Below are positions 9,543-17,916 of a DNA stretch of 64,000 nt, piece after piece; positions within the stretch are counted from its first letter, which is position 1, and each line of letters starts with the position of its first letter. The notes below the pieces were generated by a model. The model was not told the origin of the DNA and made no database searches. It worked only from the letters and a program-made list of their open reading frames with translations. Both the position numbers and the translations under genes were made by a program. This DNA is from Acidobacteriota bacterium (lineage in GTDB: Bacteria; Acidobacteriota; Holophagae; Holophagales; Holophagaceae): contig JAJYRN010000002.1 of assembly GCA_021794095.1 (NCBI GenBank), positions 278,520 through 342,519 of the forward strand, given 5' to 3'.

Positions 9543-9570
9543 TTGACGCCATTCAACAACGCGGTACTAT
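9543..9570 (+). promoter_or_regulatory. Probable sigma-70 promoter of the pilMNOPQ operon
   Basis: TTGACG at 9543-9548 and TACTAT at 9565-9570 with a 16-bp spacer, about 33 bp before the pilM GTG start. It lies between the PP2C stop and pilM, so the pilus operon can be expressed independently. Confidence 0.6.
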
Positions 9571-9602
9571 TTCCCTTACTTAATCTTCAAAAGAGGCGTC
9601 CG

Positions 9603-10685
9603 GTGGGTCTTTTCGGATCAAAAACCAAAAGTCTTGTCGGCTTGGATATCGGCTCCAGTTCGGTCAAAGTCTGCGAATTGCAGCAGATCGGCAAGGGCGC
9701 TACCAGGCGATTCCGCTTGCAGAAGCTGGGCTCCGTCCCGCTTCCGTCCGATGCCATCGTGGACGGGGACATCATGGACGGCAACGCCGTGGCCTCGGCC
9801 ATTCGGCAGGTGCTCGCGGAGCACAAAATCAAAGCCAAGGACATGGCGATTTCCGTGTCAGGCCAGCAGGTGATGGTCAAGAAAGTGACATTTCCGCTGA
9901 TGAGCCCCGCGGAACTGGCGGAATCCGTCCGGTGGGAGGCGGAAAGCTTCTTCCCAGCCGGCCAAGGCCTGGATTCCTACGCCCTCGACTACGACTTGAT
10001 CGAGGAGCGCGCACAGGACGGCAACATGGATGTCGTCCTGGTGGCTTGCCGCAAGGACAAGCTGGAGTCCTACACCAGTTGTGTCGCCCAGGCCGGATGT
10101 GTTCCCCGGGTGGTGGATGTAGATGTCTTCGCCCTCCAGAATGCCTATGAAATGAACTCCATGGGGGCCACCCGCGATGAGGTGGTGGCCCTGGTCAACC
10201 TCGGAGCCACCTTCACGAACCTCACCATGATGGTCGGCGGGAAGTCCGTCTTCTGGCGCGATATGACCTGGGGGAGCGGCCGTTACGTCGAGAAGCTCAT
10301 GGAGGACTGGGGGCTTGGCCGTGAAGCCGCCGAACTGCTCAAGCGTGGTCAGGCCGCCGAGGGCAGGAACCCGGAGGAAGTGCAGCCTTCCATCAACGCC
10401 GTATCGGATGCTTTCGCGGATGAATTGAGCCGCACCCTGGACTTCTTCAAGAGCAGCTTCAAGGTGGACCGCCTTGATCGCGTGCTTCTGGCGGGGGGGG
10501 GATCCCAGGTGCATGGGCTGATTGAGGTGCTGGCGGATCGCCTCCGGGTGTCCATTGACCGTTTCAATCCATTCCAGCTCATCGAAATGGATGGGCGCAC
10601 GGAGGATCCGGAGATGGTCCGGGAACTCGGCAGTGCCGCTGCCGTCGTGGTCGGGCTGGCCTTGCGTCAAGTGGGGGACCGATGA
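9603..10685 (+). CDS. pilM: Type IV pilus inner-membrane platform protein PilM
   Basis: 360 residues with the actin-like (FtsA/MreB-type) ATPase fold: the phosphate-1 motif LVGLDIGSSSVKVCEL near the N-terminus and the adenosine motif LLAGGGSQVHGL near residue 300. PilM sits on the cytoplasmic face of the membrane and binds the N-terminus of PilN. The start is GTG at 9603, giving the family's MGLFG beginning, with AGAGG upstream; longer in-frame starts would lie inside the promoter. First gene of pilMNOPQ; the stop overlaps pilN in ATGA. Confidence 0.96.
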   Translation: MGLFGSKTKSLVGLDIGSSSVKVCELQQIGKGATRRFRLQKLGSVPLPSDAIVDGDIMDGNAVASAIRQVLAEHKIKAKDMAISVSGQQVMVKKVTFPLMSPAELAESVRWEAESFFPAGQGLDSYALDYDLIEERAQDGNMDVVLVACRKDKLESYTSCVAQAGCVPRVVDVDVFALQNAYEMNSMGATRDEVVALVNLGATFTNLTMMVGGKSVFWRDMTWGSGRYVEKLMEDWGLGREAAELLKRGQAAEGRNPEEVQPSINAVSDAFADELSRTLDFFKSSFKVDRLDRVLLAGGGSQVHGLIEVLADRLRVSIDRFNPFQLIEMDGRTEDPEMVRELGSAAAVVVGLALRQVGDR

Positions 10686-11284
10686 TCAAAATCAACCTGC
10701 TGGGTGACGCCCTGACCTCCGCGGGGGCCAAGAAGGGACAGGAGAAGCAAGCCGCCGAACCCGTCCAGGTTTACGCGGGCGGAGAGGCCGCCGGACGTTC
10801 GGCGATCCCCATCGCGGGCCTGGTGGTGGGCATCCTAATCGCCTCCACAGGCGGAATCTACTATGCGTGGCTCAACAACGAGCTGGTGAAGGCCGAACAG
10901 AAGAAGGCCGCGCTGGAGATCGAAAAGCAGAAGTACGAGCCCTACAACCAGCTGGAAAAGACCTTCCGGGCCAAGAAGGAGGCCCTGCAGAAGAAAGAAG
11001 AGGTCATGACCAACCTGAAGCGCCAACAGGCTCTTCCGGTGCATTTCCTCGAGGAACTGGCCAACAGCCTCCCGGATGATGTCTGGTTCCAGTCTGTGAC
11101 CCAGCACGGCATGAGCGTGACCATCAATGGAGAGAGCCGGAATTTCGAGGCCATCAATGCCTTCTATGTGAATCTCCAGTCCCGCAGCCGTTGGTTCAAG
11201 AACATCCAGTACCCGCATGCCAACAAGATCGCGAACGGATCGCTGGCATTCACCATCTCCTTCGACCTCCAGAACGCCGTCTGA
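10682..11284 (+). CDS. pilN: Type IV pilus assembly protein PilN
   Basis: 200 residues. It begins MIKINLLGD, the conserved PilM-binding tail (INL-type). One transmembrane helix (about residues 40-62) is followed by a Lys/Glu-rich coiled coil (66-110) and a periplasmic ferredoxin-like domain. PilN pairs with PilO to link the cytoplasmic motor to the PilQ secretin. Translationally coupled to pilM by the ATGA overlap; pilO starts 8 bp later. Confidence 0.94.
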   Translation: MIKINLLGDALTSAGAKKGQEKQAAEPVQVYAGGEAAGRSAIPIAGLVVGILIASTGGIYYAWLNNELVKAEQKKAALEIEKQKYEPYNQLEKTFRAKKEALQKKEEVMTNLKRQQALPVHFLEELANSLPDDVWFQSVTQHGMSVTINGESRNFEAINAFYVNLQSRSRWFKNIQYPHANKIANGSLAFTISFDLQNAV

Positions 11285-11292
11285 GGTAGCCC

Positions 11293-11895
11293 ATGAATTC
11301 CCAGCTGCAGAAACAGATTCTGGTGGGTGCCGTGGCGGGTATCGTTGTGGCCGCGCTGGTCTTCTTCCTGCTTGGCGGCAAGCGGTCCGATCTGGCCGCT
11401 ACGCGGACCGATATCACGACACTCCAGGCGGCCGTGGATAAAGGCAAGCTCCTCAAGGCCAGCTACGAAAAGCTGCGCGAGGAGGTCGCCAAGGAGGACA
11501 AGCGAATCGAAGCGTTGGTCAAGATCATGCCTTCCGAAGCGGACTATGGCGAGGTTCCCTATCGCATCAAGAAGCTGGCGGATGATGCGGGCATTGACCA
11601 GACGTCTTTCTCGCTCCTGCCTGAGCGGAAGACCACCTACTACACCGAGAAGCCGGTCGCGTTCACCTTCCGGGTGGGCTACCAGACCTTTGGACAGTTC
11701 GCATCCCTGATCTCCGGGTACGACAAGATCATCAATCTTTCGAATATCGAGATGACCCGTGCCAACAACAGCCGCAGCCTCTATCCCGCCAATGTTAAAT
11801 GCACGATCAGCGTCTTCGTCTACAACGTCGAGACACCGCCGCCAGGCCCCGGCGGGAAACAACCTGGAGCTGCTGCGCCGGCTCCGGCCCACTAG
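11293..11895 (+). CDS. pilO: Type IV pilus assembly protein PilO
   Basis: 200 residues. A short cytoplasmic tail, one membrane helix (about 9-27), a coiled coil (residues 30-75) and a periplasmic alpha/beta domain containing a YxxFGQFASLI segment match PilO. It forms heterodimers with PilN in the inner-membrane alignment complex. The Pro/Gly-rich C-terminus is unstructured. Good Shine-Dalgarno (GAGGT) upstream; pilP starts 22 bp after the stop. Confidence 0.93.
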   Translation: MNSQLQKQILVGAVAGIVVAALVFFLLGGKRSDLAATRTDITTLQAAVDKGKLLKASYEKLREEVAKEDKRIEALVKIMPSEADYGEVPYRIKKLADDAGIDQTSFSLLPERKTTYYTEKPVAFTFRVGYQTFGQFASLISGYDKIINLSNIEMTRANNSRSLYPANVKCTISVFVYNVETPPPGPGGKQPGAAAPAPAH

Positions 11896-11917
11896 GACCA
11901 GGATTGAGGGCACCGAC

Positions 11918-12382
11918 ATGACCAGGATTCCCCTTCCCCTCGCACTTCTCGCAGGCACCATCCTGCTGGGCCAGGCGCCTCCGCCCACGGCGGCCGCTGC
12001 GCAGCCCGGCACGGCTCCCGCGATCTCCGCAGATGCTGCATTCGATGATGTGGCCACGATCAAGGCGACTCCATACAAGCCCACCATGCAAAGGGATCCC
12101 TTTGCGGCGCCGCGGGATGACCGCCCTCTGGACGCGCAGGACATGCTTGACGACATTTCCGTGAAAGGCATACTTCGCCGGAACGGCAAGAGTTTCGCTA
12201 TCGTTTCCGACAGCCGCGGGAATGTCCGTTGGCTGCCGGTGGGGTACCGATTCAAGGATGCTGAAATTGTCGGGATTTCCGACAAGGCCGTGACGTTCCA
12301 TCAGTGGGAACTGGACACTACCAACCGCTCGGTCTTCCGGACCGTGACCAAGACATTCAATCGCGAGGAGGGTAATCGATGA
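11918..12382 (+). CDS. pilP: Type IV pilus assembly protein PilP
   Basis: 154 residues. It has an N-terminal signal-like hydrophobic stretch (IPLPLALLAGTILLG), an Ala/Pro-rich linker, then the PilP beta domain with YKPTMQRDPFAAP and the strand pattern ISVKGILRRNGKSFAIV. PilP connects PilNO to the periplasmic part of PilQ. No lipobox Cys is visible, unlike many PilP lipoproteins, so it may be held by an uncleaved signal anchor. The ATG at 11918 has GAGGG upstream. Its stop overlaps the pilQ start (ATGA). Confidence 0.9.
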   Translation: MTRIPLPLALLAGTILLGQAPPPTAAAAQPGTAPAISADAAFDDVATIKATPYKPTMQRDPFAAPRDDRPLDAQDMLDDISVKGILRRNGKSFAIVSDSRGNVRWLPVGYRFKDAEIVGISDKAVTFHQWELDTTNRSVFRTVTKTFNREEGNR

Positions 12383-14424
12383 ATGCTCGCCTGAGTTCCT
12401 TGCTTGTCGCAGGGGGCGTGGTCCTGGCGGGGATCCAAGCGGGATCCCTCCTGGCCGCCCCGGCTGCGCTCGCCGCCCAGCCCGTCAAGGCCGCCACGAC
12501 GCACCTTGAATCCGCACGTCTCACCACGGATGGAGCTGGCGCGAGCATTCTGCTCCGTGTGCCCGGATTCGCGGGCCGCCCGGGACTCCAGGTCCTCCAT
12601 TCTCCCTTCAGGGTGGTGGTGGATCTGCCCGGGGTCCAGCGCGGCACCCAGGTCAGCCGGAAAGATCTGGCGGGCCTGACGCATCCACTCATCCATCGGG
12701 TCAGGCTTGGGCAGTTCACCGCCATGCCGCATCCAGTGACCAGACTGGTGCTGGATGTGGTTCCAGGCACCCAGGCCACGGTGATGCCCGCTTCGGATGG
12801 GATCCAGATCCTTCTGATGCCAGGCCAGGGCAAGGTCCAGGCCCACATGGAGGGCTTTGACACCGAACCTTTGCGGCCGATGGTAGAACCCACGGTCGTC
12901 ACGGCTCAGTTGAAACCCCCTCAGGTTCCGGTGGCCGCGCCCGCACGACCGCTCACCCCGCTGCCCTCAGTAGGCCCCGTCTTCCAGACCCTTCCGCGGC
13001 TGGCTGCGGCAACGGTCTTGAGCGCTGCCACACCGGAGGCCGCCCAGGCGCAGCCTGCCGCCCAGGCCCCGCCCGCGGCGGAATCTGCGCCGAGGAACCC
13101 CTACGTCGGTCGCACCCTGGGAGACGACACCCCCAAGTACACCGGCTCGCGCATGACCATTGACCTCCAGAACACCGATATCCGTGAATTCCTGAGGATT
13201 CTGGCCGATACGGGGCATCTCAATCTGGTCATGGATCCCGATGTCCAGGGGAACTATGGGTACCGGTTCACGGACACGCCCTGGGATCAGATCCTGGATG
13301 TGGTGCTGAAGAATGCCGGACTGGGCAAGGAAATCCAGAATGGTGTGCTTCGCGTGGCCAAGGTGGAGAAACTCCAGAAGGAAGCGGAGGAACGCAAGAA
13401 GCTGGAGGAAACCCGTGCTTTGGCCGGTCCCCTGCAGACCATCACCCGCCCCCTGTCCTATGCCAAGGTCAGCGATGTCCAAAGCATCATCAAGAACATG
13501 CTGACGAAGCGGGGTTCGGTCATTCTCGACGAACGCACCAACACCCTCATCATCACGGACCTTCCCAGCAACATCAAAGTGCTCGATCAGCTCCTGCAGA
13601 CACTCGATGTCCAGATTCCCCAGGTCCAGATCGAGGCCCGCATCGTCGAGGCCAACAAGAACTGGCAGCGCGCCTTCGGCGTCGTCTGGCCCCAGGCTAA
13701 CGTGGCGCCCACCGCTATTTCCGGTGCTTCGGGTAGCACCACCGGCACGCCATGGGTTGGCACTCAGTCGCCCTACTGGAATGGTGTGCAGGGGTTCAAT
13801 CGTACCGCCTCTGGGCAAGCTGCTTCCGTCGCGTGGGCCCCAGGCATGAACGGCGTCACCAGCATTCCGAGTCCCGCTGGCGAGTTCTGGTTCTCCTTCC
13901 TCAGCGACCGGTTCAGCATCAACGCGGTGCTCCAGGCCCTGGAAAGCGAAGGCGTGGTGAAGATCGTGTCCTCGCCCAAGGTGGTCACCCAGAACAACAA
14001 GAAGGCCACCATCCTCAGCGGCGAGAAGATCCCCTATCCCACCCAGCAGGGTGGAGCCCAGGGCGGCGCCATCACCGTGGCCTTCGTGGATGCCAACCTC
14101 GAGTTGGATGTCACCCCGCAGATCACCAACGAGGGAACCATCATCATGGATATCAAGCTGGAAAAGGCCGAGGCCGATTTCAGCCGGACCGTGAATGGAA
14201 CTCCGACCATTCTCCGGAAGGCCCTCGATACCCAGGTGCTGGTCCGGGATGGCGGCACGGCGGTGCTGGGCGGCGTCTATGTCACCAACACCACCACTGG
14301 AAGCGCCGGTGTGCCGTTCCTGTCGAAGATCCCGTTCCTGGGTGCCCTGTTCCGGAACAAAAGCAAGCAGACCTCCGATGCGGAACTGCTGATCTTCATC
14401 ACGCCGCACGTGCTCCGCGGCTGA
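12379..14424 (+). CDS. pilQ: Type IV pilus secretin PilQ
   Basis: 681 residues. Signal peptide, one AMIN-type domain (about 35-150; PilQ proteins often have one or two), an Ala/Pro linker, then STN/N0 (IDLQNTDIREFLRILA), N1 (PLSYAKVSDVQSIIKNMLT) and the secretin barrel. The barrel carries the signature VPFLSKIPFLGALFRNK near the C-terminus. It forms the outer-membrane ring through which the pilus passes. Last gene of the operon, followed nine bases later by a strong terminator. Confidence 0.97.
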   Translation: MNARLSSLLVAGGVVLAGIQAGSLLAAPAALAAQPVKAATTHLESARLTTDGAGASILLRVPGFAGRPGLQVLHSPFRVVVDLPGVQRGTQVSRKDLAGLTHPLIHRVRLGQFTAMPHPVTRLVLDVVPGTQATVMPASDGIQILLMPGQGKVQAHMEGFDTEPLRPMVEPTVVTAQLKPPQVPVAAPARPLTPLPSVGPVFQTLPRLAAATVLSAATPEAAQAQPAAQAPPAAESAPRNPYVGRTLGDDTPKYTGSRMTIDLQNTDIREFLRILADTGHLNLVMDPDVQGNYGYRFTDTPWDQILDVVLKNAGLGKEIQNGVLRVAKVEKLQKEAEERKKLEETRALAGPLQTITRPLSYAKVSDVQSIIKNMLTKRGSVILDERTNTLIITDLPSNIKVLDQLLQTLDVQIPQVQIEARIVEANKNWQRAFGVVWPQANVAPTAISGASGSTTGTPWVGTQSPYWNGVQGFNRTASGQAASVAWAPGMNGVTSIPSPAGEFWFSFLSDRFSINAVLQALESEGVVKIVSSPKVVTQNNKKATILSGEKIPYPTQQGGAQGGAITVAFVDANLELDVTPQITNEGTIIMDIKLEKAEADFSRTVNGTPTILRKALDTQVLVRDGGTAVLGGVYVTNTTTGSAGVPFLSKIPFLGALFRNKSKQTSDAELLIFITPHVLRG

Positions 14425-14432
14425 TCGGTTCC

Positions 14433-14478
14433 TTCCACCATGAGAACGGCCCCGATCGGGGCCGTTCTCATGGTGGAA
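14433..14478. terminator. Terminator of the pil operon
   Basis: Perfect 46-nt palindrome centred at 14455/14456 with 21-bp arms and a GATC centre. It lies between pilQ and the convergent small gene at 14491 and probably stops both. Confidence 0.85.
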
Positions 14479-14490
14479 ATGACTGAAGGT

Positions 14491-14691
14491 CTACTTGGCC
14501 ATGGGAAGGGTGCGCACCAGCCGCTTGCAGGCGTTGCAGAGGATGGTGTAGTTGTCTGCCTGGTCGAAGTGATAGCGAAAACCCGGATCGTCAGACACCT
14601 TCTCGAGGTGGCCGAACTGGTACTCGGCGATGCGGACGCTCTGGGGGGCGGTCAGATCGGCGCCGCAATGGGTGCAGGAGATGGCGGCCAT
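14491..14691 (-). CDS. Small zinc-ribbon-like protein of unknown function
   Basis: 66 residues starting MAAISCTHCGADL, with a CxxC near the N-terminus and a second CxxC (ILCNACKRLV) near residue 52. Two such pairs usually coordinate one zinc ion. The middle is rich in aromatic and acidic residues (YQFGHLEKVSDD). No family was recognised. It follows the 50-residue membrane protein on the same strand by 22 bp and may be co-transcribed with it and the dehydrogenase gene. Confidence 0.72.
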   Translation of the reverse strand: MAAISCTHCGADLTAPQSVRIAEYQFGHLEKVSDDPGFRYHFDQADNYTILCNACKRLVRTLPMAK

Positions 14692-14713
14692 GCTTGCTCC
14701 TCGTGTGCATGAT

Positions 14714-14866
14714 TCAGGCGTGGAAGGCGTGCCAGAGCCACCAGCTTAGCAGAGCCAGGACCGCCAATCCCACCGCCAGCCGCAGAAGGATCTTGCCGAT
14801 CTTGTAGGCCAGAACCAGCACCAGCACGAGAATTGCGCATGCTGTGACGATCAGCACAATGTTCAC
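14714..14866 (-). CDS. Small membrane protein, 50 residues
   Basis: Begins GTG with GGGAGG six bases upstream, overlapping the stop of the dehydrogenase gene in GTGA. Two hydrophobic segments are visible (residues 3-20 and 28-45) separated by a KIGK turn, and it ends WWLWHAFHA. This is a typical two-helix mini membrane protein. No family was recognised. Translational coupling with the upstream gene argues that it is real. Confidence 0.6.
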   Translation of the reverse strand: MNIVLIVTACAILVLVLVLAYKIGKILLRLAVGLAVLALLSWWLWHAFHA

Positions 14867-15753
14867 TTGCGCCTCCCGGATGCATCCCACTCGAAGAAAC
14901 CGCGCCCAGCGCGAAGGCCGGTCTCCCCCCGCGCGACCTTGTCCCGAAGCAGCGCAGGTGGGCGGAACCGTGGCTCTCCCGTGGCGGCATGGAGGCCATC
15001 GGCGATGCGCAGCCGAAGATCCAGGCCCACACGGTCGGACAACTCCAGGGGGCCCACGGGATGCCCGTAGCCGAGGGTCATCAGGGCATCCAGATCTTCG
15101 GCTGAGGCCGTGCCCGTTTCCAGGAGGCGCATGGCTTCGAGACCTTGGGCCAGGGCCATGCGCGCGGCCGCGAAGCCGGGCTGATCGCGTACGCGGATGG
15201 GCCGCTTGCCGAGGCGTTCCGCTAATCCGATTGCCTGCTGCGTCAGGCCATCCGCCACGTCGCCGGGTACCACCAATTCCACCACGGGCATCCGGGGGAC
15301 GGGCACGAACAGATGAAACCCGAGCAGGCGCCCCTGGAGCCCCGCCCGCTCCGCGAGGATGGAGACCGGCAAGGAGGATGTGCCCGTCAGGATCGCCAGG
15401 TGCTTAGGCTCCCAGGAACCGATGGCAGCCAGCACCGCTGCTTTGCGGTCTAGATCCTCCGGGATGGCTTCCAACAGGAAGTCCATGTCCTGGAGCGAGT
15501 CTGGACTGAATCCATGGGGCGAGAGGCGCGCCTTAACTGCCGCCTGGGTCTCAGCCGACAGGTGGCCCTTGCCCGTGGCACGCGCCCAGCGCCGCTCGAT
15601 GTCCATGCATCCGCGGGTGGCGTGCTCCAGATCCCTGCCGAGCAGGCGGACCTTGAGGCCGCATTCGGCGGCCCACTGGGCCAGGGACAGGCCAAGGACA
15701 CCCGGGCCTAGAATGCCCAGGTCCGCAGCATCTCTCCTTGCGCCTTGCTGCAT
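14863..15753 (-). CDS. Divergent 3-hydroxyacyl-CoA dehydrogenase family protein
   Basis: 296 residues. N-terminal Rossmann fold with GILGPGVLGLSLA in place of the usual GxGxMG. It keeps the conserved Glu of LLEAIPEDL and the catalytic His in GFHLFVPVP, which is normally HFFNPVP. The C-terminal helical domain contains TLGYGHPVGPLELSDRVGLD. The fold is that of FadB/Hbd enzymes, which oxidise 3-hydroxyacyl-CoA with NAD. The altered NAD loop and Asn-to-Val change beside the His leave substrate uncertain. The ATG has GGGAGGG six bases upstream. The closer-to-canonical paralogue is at 27817. Confidence 0.78.
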   Translation of the reverse strand: MQQGARRDAADLGILGPGVLGLSLAQWAAECGLKVRLLGRDLEHATRGCMDIERRWARATGKGHLSAETQAAVKARLSPHGFSPDSLQDMDFLLEAIPEDLDRKAAVLAAIGSWEPKHLAILTGTSSLPVSILAERAGLQGRLLGFHLFVPVPRMPVVELVVPGDVADGLTQQAIGLAERLGKRPIRVRDQPGFAAARMALAQGLEAMRLLETGTASAEDLDALMTLGYGHPVGPLELSDRVGLDLRLRIADGLHAATGEPRFRPPALLRDKVARGETGLRAGRGFFEWDASGRRK

Positions 15754-15842
15754 CCGATGCCCTCCCCTCCCGCTATGATGAACGGAAAGGGCCGTTCACT
15801 GTTCCCGCTTTCCCTCGACTTCCAGCAGGGCAAACCCTCTTC

Positions 15843-16766
15843 ATGCTGATCGACTACGCTGCCATCACTCATCCGGGCAAGGTCCGGAAGAACAATGAGG
15901 ACGCCTACCTGCTGAGCGCGCTGGACGGCGATGAGCCCATTCTGAATGGGCCCTCGCGGCCTCTGCGGGTGGGGAGCCCCGGGCTACTGGTGGCCGTGGC
16001 CGATGGCATGGGGGGTGCTGCTGCCGGTGAGGTGGCCAGTCGGGAAGGTCTCGCCGCCGTGGCGGTGCACCTGTTCGGGCACTGGGGCCGGAGCGCCGCC
16101 AAGGGGGCGTTGGATACGGATCTGCTGACGGCCCTGGAGACGGCCGTACTCCAGGCCAGCGATGCGGTGCTTCGCTATTCCGATGATGACCGCACCGCCC
16201 GCGGCATGGGATCCACCCTGACTGCCATGGTCATCTGGAATGGCCTGGTCCATGTGGCCCAGATTGGCGATTCCCGGGCCTATCTCTACCGCCAGGGCCT
16301 GCTGCACCAGATCACCGAGGACCAGACCCTGGTGAATGACTTGGTGGCCCAGGGCACGCTGACCCGGGAAGAGGCGCGGACCCATCCCCAGCGCAACATG
16401 ATCACCCAGGCCCTCGGCTCACCCCAGCCGCTGCGTGTGGCCCTTTATCGCGTGGCCCTCCGGCGGGGGGACCGCCTGCTCTGCTGCTCCGATGGGCTTC
16501 ACGGAGAGGTTCCGGACGAGCGGATTCTGGACGTGCTGAAGCGCCACCATACGCCCAAGCAGAGCCTTGAGGAATTGATCGAGGAGGCCCTGGCCCATGG
16601 AGGGCGGGACAACATCACGGCCGTGCTGCTCCATTTGACAGATCCCACGCTGCCGCTGCCCGGCGAGCCGGGGGAGCCTGCAGTCCAGCGGGTGACCGGG
16701 GGCCAGGCTGGGACGGGCCTTCTGGCCCGCCTGTTCGGTAACTTCCGGGGGAGGCGCCGGCGATGA
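15843..16766 (+). CDS. PP2C-family protein phosphatase (second copy)
   Basis: 307 residues with the PP2C motifs: THPGKVRKNNEDAY, VAVADGMGGAAAGE, QIGDSRAYLY, CSDGLHGEV and GGRDNITAVLLH. It is longer than the copy at 8757 because of an insert after the first motif and a C-terminal extension (residues 265-307) ending in basic LFGNFRGRRRR, with no membrane helix. ATG 15843 is chosen because the sequence upstream lacks conservation with the family. The stop overlaps the RdgC-like gene in ATGA, so the two are coupled. Confidence 0.92.
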   Translation: MLIDYAAITHPGKVRKNNEDAYLLSALDGDEPILNGPSRPLRVGSPGLLVAVADGMGGAAAGEVASREGLAAVAVHLFGHWGRSAAKGALDTDLLTALETAVLQASDAVLRYSDDDRTARGMGSTLTAMVIWNGLVHVAQIGDSRAYLYRQGLLHQITEDQTLVNDLVAQGTLTREEARTHPQRNMITQALGSPQPLRVALYRVALRRGDRLLCCSDGLHGEVPDERILDVLKRHHTPKQSLEELIEEALAHGGRDNITAVLLHLTDPTLPLPGEPGEPAVQRVTGGQAGTGLLARLFGNFRGRRRR

Positions 16767-17380
16767 GCCTGCTGCAGGGATCGGTTTCACTCAAACGCTT
16801 CATGGTGCTCGGTCCCGTTCCGGCTTTGGAGGATCTCCAGGCCGGGTTGGAACAGGATCAGTTCCGCCCCTTCCAGGATGGCCTGGAGGAGGAGCGCATG
16901 GGCTGGTGCGATTGGCGCAACCCGCTCATCACGCCGCCAGAGCCCGACTCGGTGAGCCAGGAACGCTTCGCGGTCTTCGCGCTCCGCATCGACACGCGGC
17001 GCGTCCCCGCGACCCTTCTCCGGGCGCATGTGGACCTCCGCGCCCAGCAGCTCCTCAAGGAGAAAGACCTGGCCTTCCTGGGCAAGGAGGCCCGCATCTC
17101 CCTCCAGGACGAGATCAAGGTGGAACTCCTGCGCAAAGTCCTGCCGGTGCCCAAGGTGGTGGAGGTGGCCTGGGATCTGAAGGGCGGGCTCCTCTGGACC
17201 ACCGCTGCCTCCGCCAAGGCGCAGGGAGCCCTGTCGAGCCTCTTCATGAAATCCTTCGGGTGCGAAGTTCATCCTCTGGCGCCCCTGGTCCTGGCGGGCC
17301 GCCTCTGTCCCGAACTGCCCGTGGAGGCCCTCATGGCGCTGGATCCGCTGGATCTCGAACTCGAGGAGGCCCAGGGATGA
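16763..17380 (+). CDS. RdgC-like protein, short form
   Basis: 205 residues resembling RdgC: the early GW(C/V)xxxNPL segment, FAVFALRIDTRRVP, the Lys/Glu-rich helix LLKEKDLAFLGKEARISLQD, LLRKVLPVPKVVEVAWDL, and an end like FMKSFGCEVHPLAPL. RdgC is a ring-shaped DNA-binding protein of about 300 residues that limits RecA activity in Proteobacteria. This one lacks roughly 90 residues, so its activity may differ. It starts in an ATGA overlap with the PP2C gene and ends in one with the next gene, giving a tight three-gene unit. Confidence 0.65.
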   Translation: MSLLQGSVSLKRFMVLGPVPALEDLQAGLEQDQFRPFQDGLEEERMGWCDWRNPLITPPEPDSVSQERFAVFALRIDTRRVPATLLRAHVDLRAQQLLKEKDLAFLGKEARISLQDEIKVELLRKVLPVPKVVEVAWDLKGGLLWTTAASAKAQGALSSLFMKSFGCEVHPLAPLVLAGRLCPELPVEALMALDPLDLELEEAQG

Positions 17381-17916
17381 AACCCATGGAGTTGCTTGAA
17401 CAGGGGCGTTTCCTCGGGGAGGAGTTCCTGCTCTGGCTGTGGATGTGCAGCCAGACCGAAGGCGGCGCCAGCGGCGCCGATGGGGACGGTTCCGCCTGCT
17501 TCGTGGATGACGCGATCCAACTCGTCTCGGAACGGGGCGAGGTCAAGGAGATCTCCCTCCGCAAGGGCAGCCCCTCCGACAGCCGCGAAGCCTTCGAAGC
17601 CCTCAGCCGCGGCATGCGGCCATCGCGGGTGAAGCTGCGCATCCTCTCCGGTGACATGGAGTGGGTGTTCTCCCTGGCGGCGGCCACCCTGGACATGGGT
17701 ACGCTGAAGCTGCCTCCGAGCACGGGCAAAGCCCCCCAGGATCGCCTGCACGACCGCCTCTACCTGCTTGAAGAGGGGGCAGGGCATCTGGAACGCCGCC
17801 TTCAGCGGTTCCTTCAGCGCCGCTCCGAGGCTCCCGAGGCGCTCCAATCCTCCATGAAGGAATGGGTGCGGGCCGGGCTCACGGGGGTGGCCGGGGAGGC
17901 GCCTTGGGAGGCCTGA
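17377..17916 (+). CDS. Uncharacterised partner of the RdgC-like protein
   Basis: 179 residues, coupled to the RdgC-like gene by ATGA. It begins MKPMELLEQGRFLGEEFLLW with LWMCSQTE following, and has a strand pair around residue 40-60 (AIQLVSERGEVKEISLRKG), then PSDSREAFEALSRGMRPSRVKL. The C-terminal half is helical and Arg-rich (HLERRLQRFLQRR). No catalytic motif is recognised. Pairs of an RdgC-like gene with such a protein have been noted by the annotator in other bacteria from memory; that is unverified. The amidase gene begins inside its 3' end. Confidence 0.7.
   Translation: MKPMELLEQGRFLGEEFLLWLWMCSQTEGGASGADGDGSACFVDDAIQLVSERGEVKEISLRKGSPSDSREAFEALSRGMRPSRVKLRILSGDMEWVFSLAAATLDMGTLKLPPSTGKAPQDRLHDRLYLLEEGAGHLERRLQRFLQRRSEAPEALQSSMKEWVRAGLTGVAGEAPWEA

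Noticed and set aside
9543..9602. Upstream in-frame extension of pilM
   Set aside because: It covers a TTGACG/TACTAT promoter, and the family begins at MGLFG, matching GTG 9603.
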